From NCBI GenBank assembly GCA_028141885.1, contig JAOIQU010000007.1:1-51717 (forward strand): a stretch of 51,717 nucleotides of DNA. Reading direction: 5' to 3'. The number at the start of each line of letters is the position of its first letter. Position 1 is the stretch's first letter. Below, one piece after another: positions 34,506 through 42,376 of the stretch. The position numbers and the translations under genes are program-made. Under the pieces are notes generated by a model. The model did not search any database, had not been told where the DNA came from, and was given only the letters and a program-made list of their open reading frames with translations. This stretch comes from Flavobacteriales bacterium (GTDB lineage Bacteria; Bacteroidota; Bacteroidia; Flavobacteriales; UA16).

Positions 34506-35240
34506 CGAATCTGGCCGGCAGATTTCGCTGGTGTCGATATCCACAGTTGTTTGTAAGTGAAGTGGATACAGTGTTGATTTCCCTGAGCGATTTTTTTTTG
34601 GATCGAGCCATACATGTCCCTTCTTTGCTTCAGCAAGGAGGTCAAACGGTGGTCGCGAAATCGAAGTCGGCGCGCAAGCGACGGTGATGACAACACGACA
34701 CCAGCCCCTCAGTCCAACTGAGCAGGTTGACCACGCGAAAGGAAGGTTTTTCGAAACGTCCTGACGCGAACTCTGAGGAGGGCCTTGTGGCCGGAGCGCA
34801 AAGGTGCAACGGCGGGTTGGAAAGTTTGAAGCTTCGGCGACAGCTTCCGATCCATCAGCGAAGGACGAGAGTCCGGCGTTGAAAAACCCAAAGGAAAGGG
34901 AACCATCGCGCCAACTTCGTGTTGCGGCGAGCATCTCACCCACTGTGGCCTGCCACAGTGCCTCAGCACCCGAAAGGGAGCAGGGGGAGCTTGAGTGTGG
35001 CAACACACTCCCGCGAGGTGAGCATGAACAACTCGTTTCGAGAGGAGGCTTTTGTCTGCATCTCGGGCGTTGGGAAACTTTCTGGAGGACCAGCGGAAGT
35101 GCGAAAGCACAGACGGTTTTGGGGGTCAAAGCCCAGAATGCCAATCCGACACCACCCGTAGGATTGGCCTGGAGGATCCGCATCGGCAACGGGCATCTTG
35201 GTGGCAACACCAAAAAACCCAGCCGGTGCGGATTTCTTAT
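34506..35240 (+). ncRNA. Candidate long structured noncoding RNA (about 735 nt)
   Basis: No convincing CDS occupies this stretch, yet it is packed with inverted repeats. Five hairpins are closed by GNRA tetraloops on the plus strand: GGAC-GAGA-GTCC (34863), CCC-GAAA-GGG (34969), GAGTGTG-GCAA-CACACTC (34993), GTGC-GAAA-GCAC (35099) and TTGGTG-GCAA-CACCAA (35198). Other stems are at 34508, 34538, 34708, 34828, 34941 (8 bp) and 35140 (8 bp). A 12 bp stem (35176-35187 with 35222-35233, one G-U) encloses the last tetraloop and could end the molecule. Landmarks of RNase P RNA, tmRNA and SRP RNA were looked for and not seen. Read on the minus strand the loops are not GNRA, so plus is the likely sense. 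The ends are estimates. Confidence 0.6.
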
Positions 35241-35265
35241 TTGCGCGAGTTTTTCAGAACGGGGG

Positions 35266-35296
35266 TTTGGTGGGGAAGAAACCCTGTCTATCTTTG
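35266..35296 (+). promoter_or_regulatory. Consensus promoter of tRNA-Arg
   Basis: TTTG (35266-35269), a 19-base spacer and TATCTTTG (35289-35296) match the Bacteroidota -33/-7 consensus. The tRNA begins 33 bases downstream. Confidence 0.8.
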
Positions 35297-35329
35297 CCCC
35301 CCGATTGGCCCGCGTGGTCGGTCGACAAC

Positions 35330-35403
35330 GGCTCTGTAGCTCAACTGGATAGAGCATCGCACTACGGATGCGAAGGTTTGGGGTTCGAATCCCTACAGGG
35401 TCA
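35330..35403 (+). tRNA. tRNA-Arg (anticodon ACG)
   Basis: A full cloverleaf of 74 bases. The acceptor pairs GGCTCTG with CAGGGTC (with G-U pairs). The D arm is GCTC/GAGC and the anticodon stem TCGCA/TGCGA with loop CTACGGA gives ACG. The T arm is TGGGG/CCCTA with loop TTCGAAT. The discriminator is A. CCA is not encoded. A consensus promoter lies 33 bases upstream and a terminator starts 8 bases downstream, so the tRNA is a single-gene unit. Confidence 0.95.
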
Positions 35404-35410
35404 CGAAAGA

Positions 35411-35441
35411 AGCCTGGTTGCACATGCAACCGGGCTTTTTT
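35411..35441 (+). terminator. Intrinsic terminator after tRNA-Arg
   Basis: AGCCTGGTTGC and GCAACCGGGCT form an 11 bp stem (one T-G pair) with loop acat, followed by a T run. It ends the tRNA transcript. Confidence 0.88.
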
Positions 35442-35584
35442 GTGCCCGCCAAGTCTGAGTTCACTCAAGCGAAGGCAAGGCACAAACAATGCCCGAGAAC
35501 TGCGCAGCAGTTCCAGGCTTCATGCTCGGGTACACCCCCCCGCCCCGGGGATCACATTGCAATCCCTGCTGAGCTGTTGTTTCG

Positions 35585-37006
35585 TCAAGGCAGATGGCGG
35601 TCGAGCAGGGCAATCATGGTTGCGCACGTGGCTGCACCAAGCTCGAGTTCTCGTTTGTGCACATTTTCCCAAACGTCTTGGCTGCTGTGGTGGACGTCGA
35701 AGTAGCGCTGTCCATCGGGCACAAGACCCACCAAAAGCGGTCTTGGCTCGAGGGACTTCAAGGGGCCAATGTCGACGCCAGCGCCCCCTCTGCCGAAGTA
35801 GTGAAGGTTGTAGGGGGCGAGCAGTTCTGACCAGCTTCTCACGGTCTCGACAGCTTGATCCTCCGCATCCATGCGAACGCCGCGCGGCACAAAGCCGCCT
35901 GCGTCGGATTCCATGGCGGCGACATGCCGCAATCCAAGACGATGCTCTTCCTGGGCGACTTCAGCGTATGTCTTGCCGCCACGGTTGCCGTTTTCCTCAT
36001 TGATGAACAAGACAAACCGAAGTGTGCGACGTGGTTGAAACCCAATGGCTTTCAAGGCCCTCAGCGCCTCGAGGGTGTGGACGACGCCGGCACCGTCGTC
36101 GTGAGCGCCTTCGCCGATGTCCCAAGAGTCGAGGTGACCACCAAGGGTGATGATTTCATCGGGGCGCCCTGTTCCTCGCCATTCTCCAACCACGTTCCCC
36201 TGAATGACTGAACCAAGTTCTCGGCTGTTGAGGCGGAATTTCACAGTGATTGGTGTGCTCGATTCTTGGCTCAACTTAGCCAAAGCGGAGGCGTCCACCG
36301 TTGAGATGGCGGCGGCTGGGATTTTGGGCTGGGCGTCGTCGTAACGAAGGGATCCGGTGTGCGGCAAAGTGTCCAGGGCATGGGTGAGTGACCGAACCAA
36401 GACGCCAACGGCGCCTGCTTTGGCCGCAGCCGAAGCGCCTCCGCCGCGCTGGTCAAACGCTCCGCCGTACGCGGCGCCTGTGTTGATGAGCAGGGGATCC
36501 ATGGCGCGGTTGAACAGCACAATGTGGCCGCGCGCGTCCAAGGTGTCCAGGGCATCGAGGTGGCGAACCACCAAAAGCGGACCTTCCACCCATTGGTCCT
36601 GTGGTGTTGGCACGGAACCTCCGAGTGCAGTGATGCGCAGGGGCATGGCATTCCCACCAGTGTCGTAGGCTTCAGCTTCAGCAAGGTCGCCACGGGTCCA
36701 CGCCGGCACTTCTACAGGCATGATGTAGGTGGTGTCTGCTCCAAATTGATCCATCGCTTCGCGTCCCCAAACCATGGCCCGATCGGCACCGCTTGAACCG
36801 CTCAATCGATGCCCGATGTCTTTGCACAACACGCGCAACAATTCATGCGCTTCCCCGTTGGCCAGCACTTCGTCGAAAATGCTTCGAACCAACGTGCTGT
36901 CTTCTTGAGACGTTTCGGGTTGCAATTCCTGCGCGAAGGAACTGGGGACAACCCAAGAAAACGCGGTCAAGGTGGTCCAAAAGAATGCAATTTTCAGGTA
37001 CGGCAT
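35585..37006 (-). CDS. M28 family zinc aminopeptidase/carboxypeptidase Q-like, secreted
   Basis: 473 residues with a signal peptide (1-26, ending SSFAQ). A PA-like insert region (about 130-250) precedes the co-catalytic zinc peptidase domain. Zinc ligands are seen in order: GGHLDSWDIGEGAHDDGAG (His, Asp), FINEENGNRGG (Glu-Glu pair), MESDAGG (Asp) and YFDVHHSSQDVWENV (His). The arrangement is like plasma glutamate carboxypeptidase. It would degrade peptides outside the cytoplasm. ATG 37006 is chosen because it starts the signal peptide; a TACCTTGC box lies just upstream. Confidence 0.9.
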   Translation of the reverse strand: MPYLKIAFFWTTLTAFSWVVPSSFAQELQPETSQEDSTLVRSIFDEVLANGEAHELLRVLCKDIGHRLSGSSGADRAMVWGREAMDQFGADTTYIMPVEVPAWTRGDLAEAEAYDTGGNAMPLRITALGGSVPTPQDQWVEGPLLVVRHLDALDTLDARGHIVLFNRAMDPLLINTGAAYGGAFDQRGGGASAAAKAGAVGVLVRSLTHALDTLPHTGSLRYDDAQPKIPAAAISTVDASALAKLSQESSTPITVKFRLNSRELGSVIQGNVVGEWRGTGRPDEIITLGGHLDSWDIGEGAHDDGAGVVHTLEALRALKAIGFQPRRTLRFVLFINEENGNRGGKTYAEVAQEEHRLGLRHVAAMESDAGGFVPRGVRMDAEDQAVETVRSWSELLAPYNLHYFGRGGAGVDIGPLKSLEPRPLLVGLVPDGQRYFDVHHSSQDVWENVHKRELELGAATCATMIALLDRHLP

Positions 37007-37042
37007 GATGCAAGGTAGCCGTGTGTGCACTTATTTCGGGTC

Positions 37043-37654
37043 ATGAACATGTGGGACGAACGCTATCGAACGAATGAAACGGTCTATGGCCAACTGCCCA
37101 ATGTGTTCTGGGCTTCACAAATGGCCATGTTGAATCCGGGTACGGTGTGTTTGCCATGCGATGGGGAAGGTCGCAATGCGGTTTGGGCCGCCCAGCAAGG
37201 TTGGGAGGTGACGTCGTTTGACTTGAGTCCCGAGGGAATGGCCAAAACACAGGCCTTCGCCCAAGAACAGAACGTCGTCGTCCACACTCAGGTTGCGGAT
37301 GCATTGGACATTGAATTCAATAGCCAGTTTGACGTCGTAGGCCTCGTGTTTTCTCACATGCCAGCCGATTGTCGGGCGTTGTTTCACCACCGGGTATGGA
37401 CCTGGGTGAAGCCCGGAGGCCGCCTCATCGTGGAGGGATTTCATCGCGATCAACTTGGTTTGGATTCAGGCGGTCCCAAAACGTTGGACATGCTCTACGA
37501 CGAAGGGACGTTTGTCCGCGATGTGGTGGAGGTCTTCGACGACGCACGCATGATTTGGCATGCGCGGTGTGAGCAGGTGTTGGACGAAGGCCCGTTTCAC
37601 CAAGGTCATGCAGTCACGCTGCAGGCGGTCATCCAGAAAGGGGGCCATGCGTGA
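37043..37654 (+). CDS. TehB-like class I SAM methyltransferase
   Basis: 203 residues. The N-terminus (MWDERYRTNETVYGQLPN) and the SAM motif LPCDGEGRNAVWAAQQGWEVTSFD match small TehB/thiopurine-type methyltransferases. FDVVGLVFSHMP and WVKPGGRLIVEGF are motifs IV and VI. The usual first glycine of GxGxG is replaced (CDGEGRN), as is common in this subgroup. The substrate is unknown. ATG 37043 was chosen; 37049 is also possible. The end overlaps the Smr gene by eight bases. Confidence 0.85.
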   Translation: MNMWDERYRTNETVYGQLPNVFWASQMAMLNPGTVCLPCDGEGRNAVWAAQQGWEVTSFDLSPEGMAKTQAFAQEQNVVVHTQVADALDIEFNSQFDVVGLVFSHMPADCRALFHHRVWTWVKPGGRLIVEGFHRDQLGLDSGGPKTLDMLYDEGTFVRDVVEVFDDARMIWHARCEQVLDEGPFHQGHAVTLQAVIQKGGHA

Positions 37655-38255
37655 TTTCAAGGTCGGAGACCTCGTCAAATTTTTGAACGACGTGGGCACG
37701 GCGACGGTCCTTCGTGTGGAAGGCAATGTTGTGATTGTGGAAGACGAGGATGGCTTCGAGCGAAGCGTTGAACGTGCCGAACTGATGGATGCTGGTGACC
37801 GAGACCAAGACGAGAAAAAATATGGAAACAAGCTTCCGGACGTCGCGCAGTTGCTGACCCAAGAGGTTGGGGAGCGAAGGATGAAGGAGCTCCAGCGGGA
37901 TTTTGAAGTGCGCTACCAACATGCCCAGGCCACCAGCATGTCACGTCGGGACGCCCACATGGAAGTGGACCTTCACATCCACGAATTGGTGGACGATCAA
38001 CGCGGGCTTGCAGACGGGGCAAAATTGGCCATTCAAATGGCGCATTTCGATCGGATGATGGACATCGCCAAGCGCGAGAAGCTTCGTCGAATCGTGTTCA
38101 TCCACGGGGTGGGCCAAGGGGTGTTGCGTCACCAAATTCGGACCGCACTCGACCAGCATCATCCCGACTGCAACTACCGTGAAGGGGATCCGAGGAGGTA
38201 CGGTTCTGGCGCAACCGAAGTCTGGTTGGGGCAAGCTTCTTGGCGCAAGCCCTGA
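37647..38255 (+). CDS. Smr-domain protein with N-terminal DUF2027-like region
   Basis: 202 residues. The first 60 or so (FKVGDLVKFLNDVGTATVLR) form a small beta-barrel-like segment typical of the Bacteroidota DUF2027 group. A linker with a possible coiled stretch follows. The Smr domain (about 110-200) contains VDLHIHELVDD and the IHGVGQGVLRHQIR signature (HGxGxG), found in MutS2 C-termini and often associated with nucleic-acid nicking. There is no MutS2 ATPase here. The ATG at 37647 lies inside the last codons of the methyltransferase gene, so translation is likely coupled. Confidence 0.88.
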   Translation: MRDFKVGDLVKFLNDVGTATVLRVEGNVVIVEDEDGFERSVERAELMDAGDRDQDEKKYGNKLPDVAQLLTQEVGERRMKELQRDFEVRYQHAQATSMSRRDAHMEVDLHIHELVDDQRGLADGAKLAIQMAHFDRMMDIAKREKLRRIVFIHGVGQGVLRHQIRTALDQHHPDCNYREGDPRRYGSGATEVWLGQASWRKP

Positions 38256-38267
38256 CGAACATTTGGG

Positions 38268-39161
38268 TCAGTTTCCGCGGCGTCGACCCCTTGGATCACG
38301 GTATTCCCGGTTGCTTCCGTCTTTGGCATTTCTGACGGGGACGTCGCTCACAAATTGCCACCGGCCTTTGCGCCATTCGAGCCCGTCGTAGCTGAGGGTG
38401 GGGCCGTAAAATGCGTACTGGCCTCGCAACGAAGGATCTTCCGGAGCGAGATGGTCGAACACGATGCGGCCCAGCTCAGGCTCCACACGCAGGGTCGCCT
38501 GAACGGCGTCTCCATACGTCAGCACGACGCGTTTCTGCAGTCCGGTGGGCATGTTAAAACGCGGCGCGCCAAACCTCACACGTCCATTTCGCGGTTCAAG
38601 CGTTTCAATCTTTTTCCGGTTGGTCAGCGCGTCCGCTCCGTCCCACGCCACCAGGGTGTACACGGGCGAACCCTTGTCGTAGGTCAACATGCCGTCGTAG
38701 TAAAGCCCTCCGACCCATTGGTCATGACGCCACAAACGCGTGACGTCCGTGGCCTTGGCCTCGGGGTCGTGTGTGAGCGAGGTGAACACGTAGCCGAGCT
38801 CCGTGTCAGGTGCCGCATGGGCGACCCAACCTCCGTAGCGCTGGGTTCGGTTGTCAAGTTCCACGTTCCAGGTGAACACCACCATCCGATCGTCGCCTTC
38901 GCCGAGATCCACAACGGCGTGATTCCAGAGGTCCCAATCCACTGAGAAGGCGTGTCCGGCAGCCAGTGCTTCTGGCCACATGGATTGCAATTGGTCGTGC
39001 AAGGCAAGCCTGTCGGACTGGGTTTGGGCACTTCTCAGCGCTTCGTGGGTGGCCATCACCTGCGCCCACTCAGGACTCTGCCCCCAAGCCGACGTTGTGG
39101 GCATGCTGATGCTGGCAATGACCCAAAACAGACAAAAGAAAAATGGACCTAGGCGATTCAT
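38268..39161 (-). CDS. Secreted protein of unknown function
   Basis: 297 residues with a signal peptide (1 to about 27, ending SAWGQ). The central part (about 70-230) alternates strands with conserved-looking aromatic residues (MVVFTWNVELDNRTQRYGG, VYTLVAWDGADALTNRKKIE). The tail is rich in Arg/Gly/Asn (DPRGRRRGN). It resembles hypothetical exported proteins common in Bacteroidota, but no named family is recognised. A TAGGTTCG box (39166-39173) lies four bases before the ATG. It converges with the Smr gene. Confidence 0.7.
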   Translation of the reverse strand: MNRLGPFFFCLFWVIASISMPTTSAWGQSPEWAQVMATHEALRSAQTQSDRLALHDQLQSMWPEALAAGHAFSVDWDLWNHAVVDLGEGDDRMVVFTWNVELDNRTQRYGGWVAHAAPDTELGYVFTSLTHDPEAKATDVTRLWRHDQWVGGLYYDGMLTYDKGSPVYTLVAWDGADALTNRKKIETLEPRNGRVRFGAPRFNMPTGLQKRVVLTYGDAVQATLRVEPELGRIVFDHLAPEDPSLRGQYAFYGPTLSYDGLEWRKGRWQFVSDVPVRNAKDGSNREYRDPRGRRRGN

Positions 39162-39193
39162 GACTCGAACCTAACGCCAAACGCACTCAAATC

Positions 39194-39541
39194 TTACAAG
39201 TGCATGAACGCTTTTTTCGCCAAGAGATCTTCTTCAGACTCACGATGCCCTGGGTCGTCGACGCAACAGTCCACTGGACAAACGGCAGCGCATTGTGGCT
39301 CATCGTGGAAGCCCACGCATTCGGTGCACTTGTCGCTGACGATGTAGTACAGATCGGGGTTCACCGCTTCATGCTCCTCGTCTGCCTCGACCACTCCAGC
39401 CACAGGGTGTTCACCACGTCCACTGAACCCCGTGCCATCAGCAAACTTCCACGTGGCACCGCCCTCATAGATGGCGTTGTTGGGGCATTCGGGTTCACAA
39501 GCACCGCAATTGATGCACTCGTCTGTAATCATGATGGCCAT
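39194..39541 (-). CDS. Dicluster 4Fe-4S ferredoxin
   Basis: 115 residues. The first cluster motif is CINCGACEPECP and the second is CTECVGFHDEPQCAAVCP with the C-terminal CCVDDP, an insertion typical of the Azotobacter/Allochromatium-type ferredoxins. An acidic insert sits between the motifs. It is an electron carrier, perhaps for the ferredoxin-dependent sulfite reductase or another oxidoreductase; the partner is not shown by the sequence. It is divergent from the acyl-CoA reductase, a pairing common in Bacteroidota. A TACATTTG box lies 17 bases upstream. Confidence 0.93.
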   Translation of the reverse strand: MAIMITDECINCGACEPECPNNAIYEGGATWKFADGTGFSGRGEHPVAGVVEADEEHEAVNPDLYYIVSDKCTECVGFHDEPQCAAVCPVDCCVDDPGHRESEEDLLAKKAFMHL

Positions 39542-39561
39542 GGCAAATACCTTTGATGCAA

Positions 39562-40626
39562 ATGTACGATTCTAACCAACTCCTTTCCTCGCTTGTTCAG
39601 TTGGGTTCGTGGTTTCTTGAGGAGGCCGCAAACGACCAAAATGCGTTGGCTTTGGCCCAAGCCCAAAATGGGTGGTTCACTCCTGAAAGCGTACAGTTGG
39701 CCTTTCAATCTCACGGCCATTCACTGAGCTCCGAAGGGGTTGAAGCTTGGGGAGGGGGGTACAACCTGCCCAAGGAAGCATCTGGCCTCACGGTGGGGTT
39801 GATCCTCGCGGGCAATTTGCCATTGGTGGGGTGGCATGACATCCTTTGCTCGGTGCTTGCAGGGCACGAAGTCCACGTCAAATTGTCCTCTGACGATGCC
39901 GTACTGCCGAGGATGGTTGTGGCCAAATGGGCTGAATTCGCGCCCTATGTTGCTCAAGCAGTCACGTTTCACGACGGCCTGATGCCGCAAGTGGATGCGG
40001 TTGTGTGCACGGGCGGGGCGAATGCGAGTCGTTACTTCGAAGCGTACTTCGGCCACCTGCCTCATCTGTTTCGTGGACCACGAACCTCCGTTGCCGTGCT
40101 GGACGGTCAGGAAACCGAAGCGGAGTTGGATGCGCTCGGCGACGACATCTTTGCGCACTTTGGCATGGGATGTCGGAGCGTGACCAAAGTTTACTTGCCT
40201 GTAGGATTTGATTTGGACCGCTGTTTCGCCCAATGGGTGCGGTGGGGACACCTTGGCCAACACAGCAAATACGCGAACAATTACGACTACCACAAAGCCG
40301 TGTGGTTACTGAACAAAGAAGACATGATCGAGAATGGCTTCTTGCTCATCAAGCAGGACGACGGGTTGGTGTCGCCCATTGGCACGTTGTTCGTCGAACG
40401 CTATTCCGATGAGGAATCGGTGGCCCAAAACTTGGAGTCACGCGCCAGTGAACTGCAAGTGGCGACTGTGAGGGCGGGTTCGGATTTGCAGTCGAAGCTC
40501 GAACAAAGGGGCCTTCGGGTGACCACGCTGGGGTCCAATCAATGTCCTTCACTCGGAGACTATGCCGATGGCGTCGACACGATGGACTTTCTGCTCACAT
40601 TGCCCAAACCATCTTCCCACGCCTAA
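39562..40626 (+). CDS. Acyl-CoA reductase (LuxC family)
   Basis: 354 residues. Reduces acyl-CoA to aldehyde with NADPH. It has the aldehyde-dehydrogenase-like fold with VGLILAGNLPLVGWHD, VVCTGGANASRYFE, RGPRTSVAVL and the catalytic cysteine in FGMGCRSVTKVYLP (about residue 206). The frame permits starts at TTG 39553, ATG 39556 and ATG 39562. A TACCTTTG box (39548-39555) abuts the first ATG, so the ATG at 39562 (MYDSNQLL) leaves room for transcription start and is preferred. Physiological substrate is unknown. Confidence 0.88.
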   Translation: MYDSNQLLSSLVQLGSWFLEEAANDQNALALAQAQNGWFTPESVQLAFQSHGHSLSSEGVEAWGGGYNLPKEASGLTVGLILAGNLPLVGWHDILCSVLAGHEVHVKLSSDDAVLPRMVVAKWAEFAPYVAQAVTFHDGLMPQVDAVVCTGGANASRYFEAYFGHLPHLFRGPRTSVAVLDGQETEAELDALGDDIFAHFGMGCRSVTKVYLPVGFDLDRCFAQWVRWGHLGQHSKYANNYDYHKAVWLLNKEDMIENGFLLIKQDDGLVSPIGTLFVERYSDEESVAQNLESRASELQVATVRAGSDLQSKLEQRGLRVTTLGSNQCPSLGDYADGVDTMDFLLTLPKPSSHA

Positions 40627-40631
40627 TTTTG
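40624..40631 (+). promoter_or_regulatory. -7 box TAATTTTG, leaderless spacing
   Basis: An exact TAnnTTTG match four bases before the ATG at 40636. A TTG lies 21 bases upstream (40600-40602). It overlaps the stop codon of the acyl-CoA reductase gene. Confidence 0.65.
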
Positions 40632-40635
40632 CGCC

Positions 40636-41841
40636 ATGCAACGAAAGAAGAATGCACGTCAGGTCGTATCAAAGCAGGTTGCCGTGGCCATGTGTGCCGT
40701 GCTCACGTGGATGGGCTGCAGCACTGAAGTGGACTTGACAGCGCCCTACGACAGCTTGCCTGTGGTGTACGGCTTGCTGGAATTGGACGCCGACACCCAA
40801 TGGGTCAAAGTCAACCGCACTTGGCTGGGGGAAGGCAACCAGCTTGCCGCGGCACAAACGCCCGACAGTTCTGAATACCCCCCAGGCAGTGTGGAGGGGT
40901 GGATTGTGGAATTGAATCCCTCTTCTTCAGGCCAAATCGTGGGCGATGAGGTCCCGACTGGCAAGGAGTGGATGCTCGAGGAGACCGTGCTCAACAACAA
41001 AGAAACTTCGGGCCTCTTTTTTGGGCCCTCGCAACGCGTTTACTACGCGGTCACGCCTGCAGGCACGTCGGAAGCCCTGCAAGAGGATAAATTGTACCGA
41101 CTCACGTTGAGGTTGCCGGATGGAAAGGAAGTGAGGGCCACCACGACCATGGTGGAGTCCAGCATTGGCGCCATTTCTTACCCGCCTCCTGGCGTGCCCG
41201 GTTTTGAGATGGGCTTGGCCAATTTGACCTCCACAGGCGCGGCCTCATACTCTGATTTCATCTTCAGATGGAACTCATCTCCTGGGGCGAGCTTGTATTC
41301 CGCTTCGCTGGTTGTCAACTACAGCGAGATTTACCATGCAGATGACGCCTGGACGGTGGTCGACTCGACGGTGGATCGGTCGTTGAGCATTGGGTTGGGA
41401 AGTCGCAGCCTCACGATTCCAGACGGCGTGGTGAGCATTGAACAAACTTGGAACACGGAAACCTTCTACACTGAACTCGCATCGAGGTTGGAAGTCAATC
41501 CTCGCGTGCGCCGGGTGCTGGGCAATTTTGATGCGGGCGACAAAGCCAGGGCTTTTGACTTTGTGTTGCAAGTGGCCAACCAAGACTTGGCGATTTACCT
41601 TGACGTCAACGAGACGACCAACAGCATTGTGCAGGATCGCCCCACCTGGACCAACATCCAAGTGACCAATGCGGTCGGCACGTCCCAAGGGGGAATCGGA
41701 TTGTGGGGGTCGAGAACGACCAACAGTGTCCGCAACCTTGCTTACTCCAAGCAAACCATCCAGCATTTGCAGGAAGGGGATCTGACGGCCAATTTGAACT
41801 TTTGTTCTCCCAATCCCACCAGCGATTACGCTTGTGATTGA
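40636..41841 (+). CDS. Lipoprotein, DUF4249-like
   Basis: 401 residues with a basic N-terminus and lipobox (LTWMGCST, lipid cysteine about 28). The mature start (EVDLTAPYDSLPVVYGLLEL) and the beta-rich body resemble the DUF4249 lipoproteins of Bacteroidota, often found near TonB-dependent receptors. None is nearby. The last residues (SPNPTSDYACD) end the chain with a cysteine. Function is unknown. The assignment to DUF4249 is by general resemblance only. Confidence 0.65.
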   Translation: MQRKKNARQVVSKQVAVAMCAVLTWMGCSTEVDLTAPYDSLPVVYGLLELDADTQWVKVNRTWLGEGNQLAAAQTPDSSEYPPGSVEGWIVELNPSSSGQIVGDEVPTGKEWMLEETVLNNKETSGLFFGPSQRVYYAVTPAGTSEALQEDKLYRLTLRLPDGKEVRATTTMVESSIGAISYPPPGVPGFEMGLANLTSTGAASYSDFIFRWNSSPGASLYSASLVVNYSEIYHADDAWTVVDSTVDRSLSIGLGSRSLTIPDGVVSIEQTWNTETFYTELASRLEVNPRVRRVLGNFDAGDKARAFDFVLQVANQDLAIYLDVNETTNSIVQDRPTWTNIQVTNAVGTSQGGIGLWGSRTTNSVRNLAYSKQTIQHLQEGDLTANLNFCSPNPTSDYACD

Positions 41842-41902
41842 GGATGTGCAGTAATGCAATTGACGTTGTGAACAGATTTCACTTCGTTGGAGGCAAAAGG
41901 AA

Positions 41903-42376
41903 TTGAAGCCGACGCATCTTGACGATGTGGAACACGGGTTCAAATGCAACACAGACCGCGCGGAATACCTCTGGCATTCTGGCATGTGCATTGTGACCCA
42001 CAAGCCAGATCATCTTTTGGACGAAGGAACGGCGCGAAGGGTGGAGGCGGAACGTGCCGAATTGTGCCCTGAGCACAACGGGACTGTCCTTCACGTGGTG
42101 CCGCGAACCATTGAAATGTTTGATCAGGACGCCCTTGCGTTTTGGATGTCGCGTGAAGCGGCTGACGCTGCCATGGCGCGTGCTGTGGTGGTTCCTTCTG
42201 GCATCACGGCCTTGAGACATCGCGTGCGCTGGATGTTCTTTTCTTCAGACATCGCATTCCGGGTGTTTCGGCATCCTCAGGTGGCCAAAGGCTGGTTGAT
42301 GGACCAGTGGCTTCAACATCAAGAATTGACGCTGGAACCCTCAGAAGCGCGTGTTCCAGAGCAACCTCATTCCTGA
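41903..42376 (+). CDS. STAS/SpoIIAA-like small protein, unknown
   Basis: 157 residues from a TTG start at 41903, preceded by GGAGG about 10 bases upstream. No ATG fits without losing about 27 residues. The central and C-terminal part (DQDALAFWMSREAADAAMA, VRWMFFSSDIAFRVFRHP) follows the pattern of small Bacteroidota STAS-like proteins. These have a hydrophobic strand, a helix and a closing W-L motif (KGWLMDQWLQ). Function is unknown. The end overlaps tamB by ten bases, tail to tail. Confidence 0.55.
   Translation: MKPTHLDDVEHGFKCNTDRAEYLWHSGMCIVTHKPDHLLDEGTARRVEAERAELCPEHNGTVLHVVPRTIEMFDQDALAFWMSREAADAAMARAVVVPSGITALRHRVRWMFFSSDIAFRVFRHPQVAKGWLMDQWLQHQELTLEPSEARVPEQPHS

Noticed and set aside
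34506..35240. Assignment of the structured region as RNase P RNA, tmRNA or SRP RNA.
   Set aside because: The conserved RNase P cores, the tmRNA tRNA-like end and tag ORF, and the SRP GGAAG loop are not seen on either strand.
34804..35352. A 182-residue plus-strand ORF in the RNA region.
   Set aside because: It runs into the tRNA-Arg gene, has no protein signature, and overlaps the GNRA hairpins; it is more likely a chance frame.
34458..35489. A 343-residue minus-strand frame across the tRNA and RNA region.
   Set aside because: It includes the tRNA complement and known tRNA-antisense-like peptide text, so it is not a gene.
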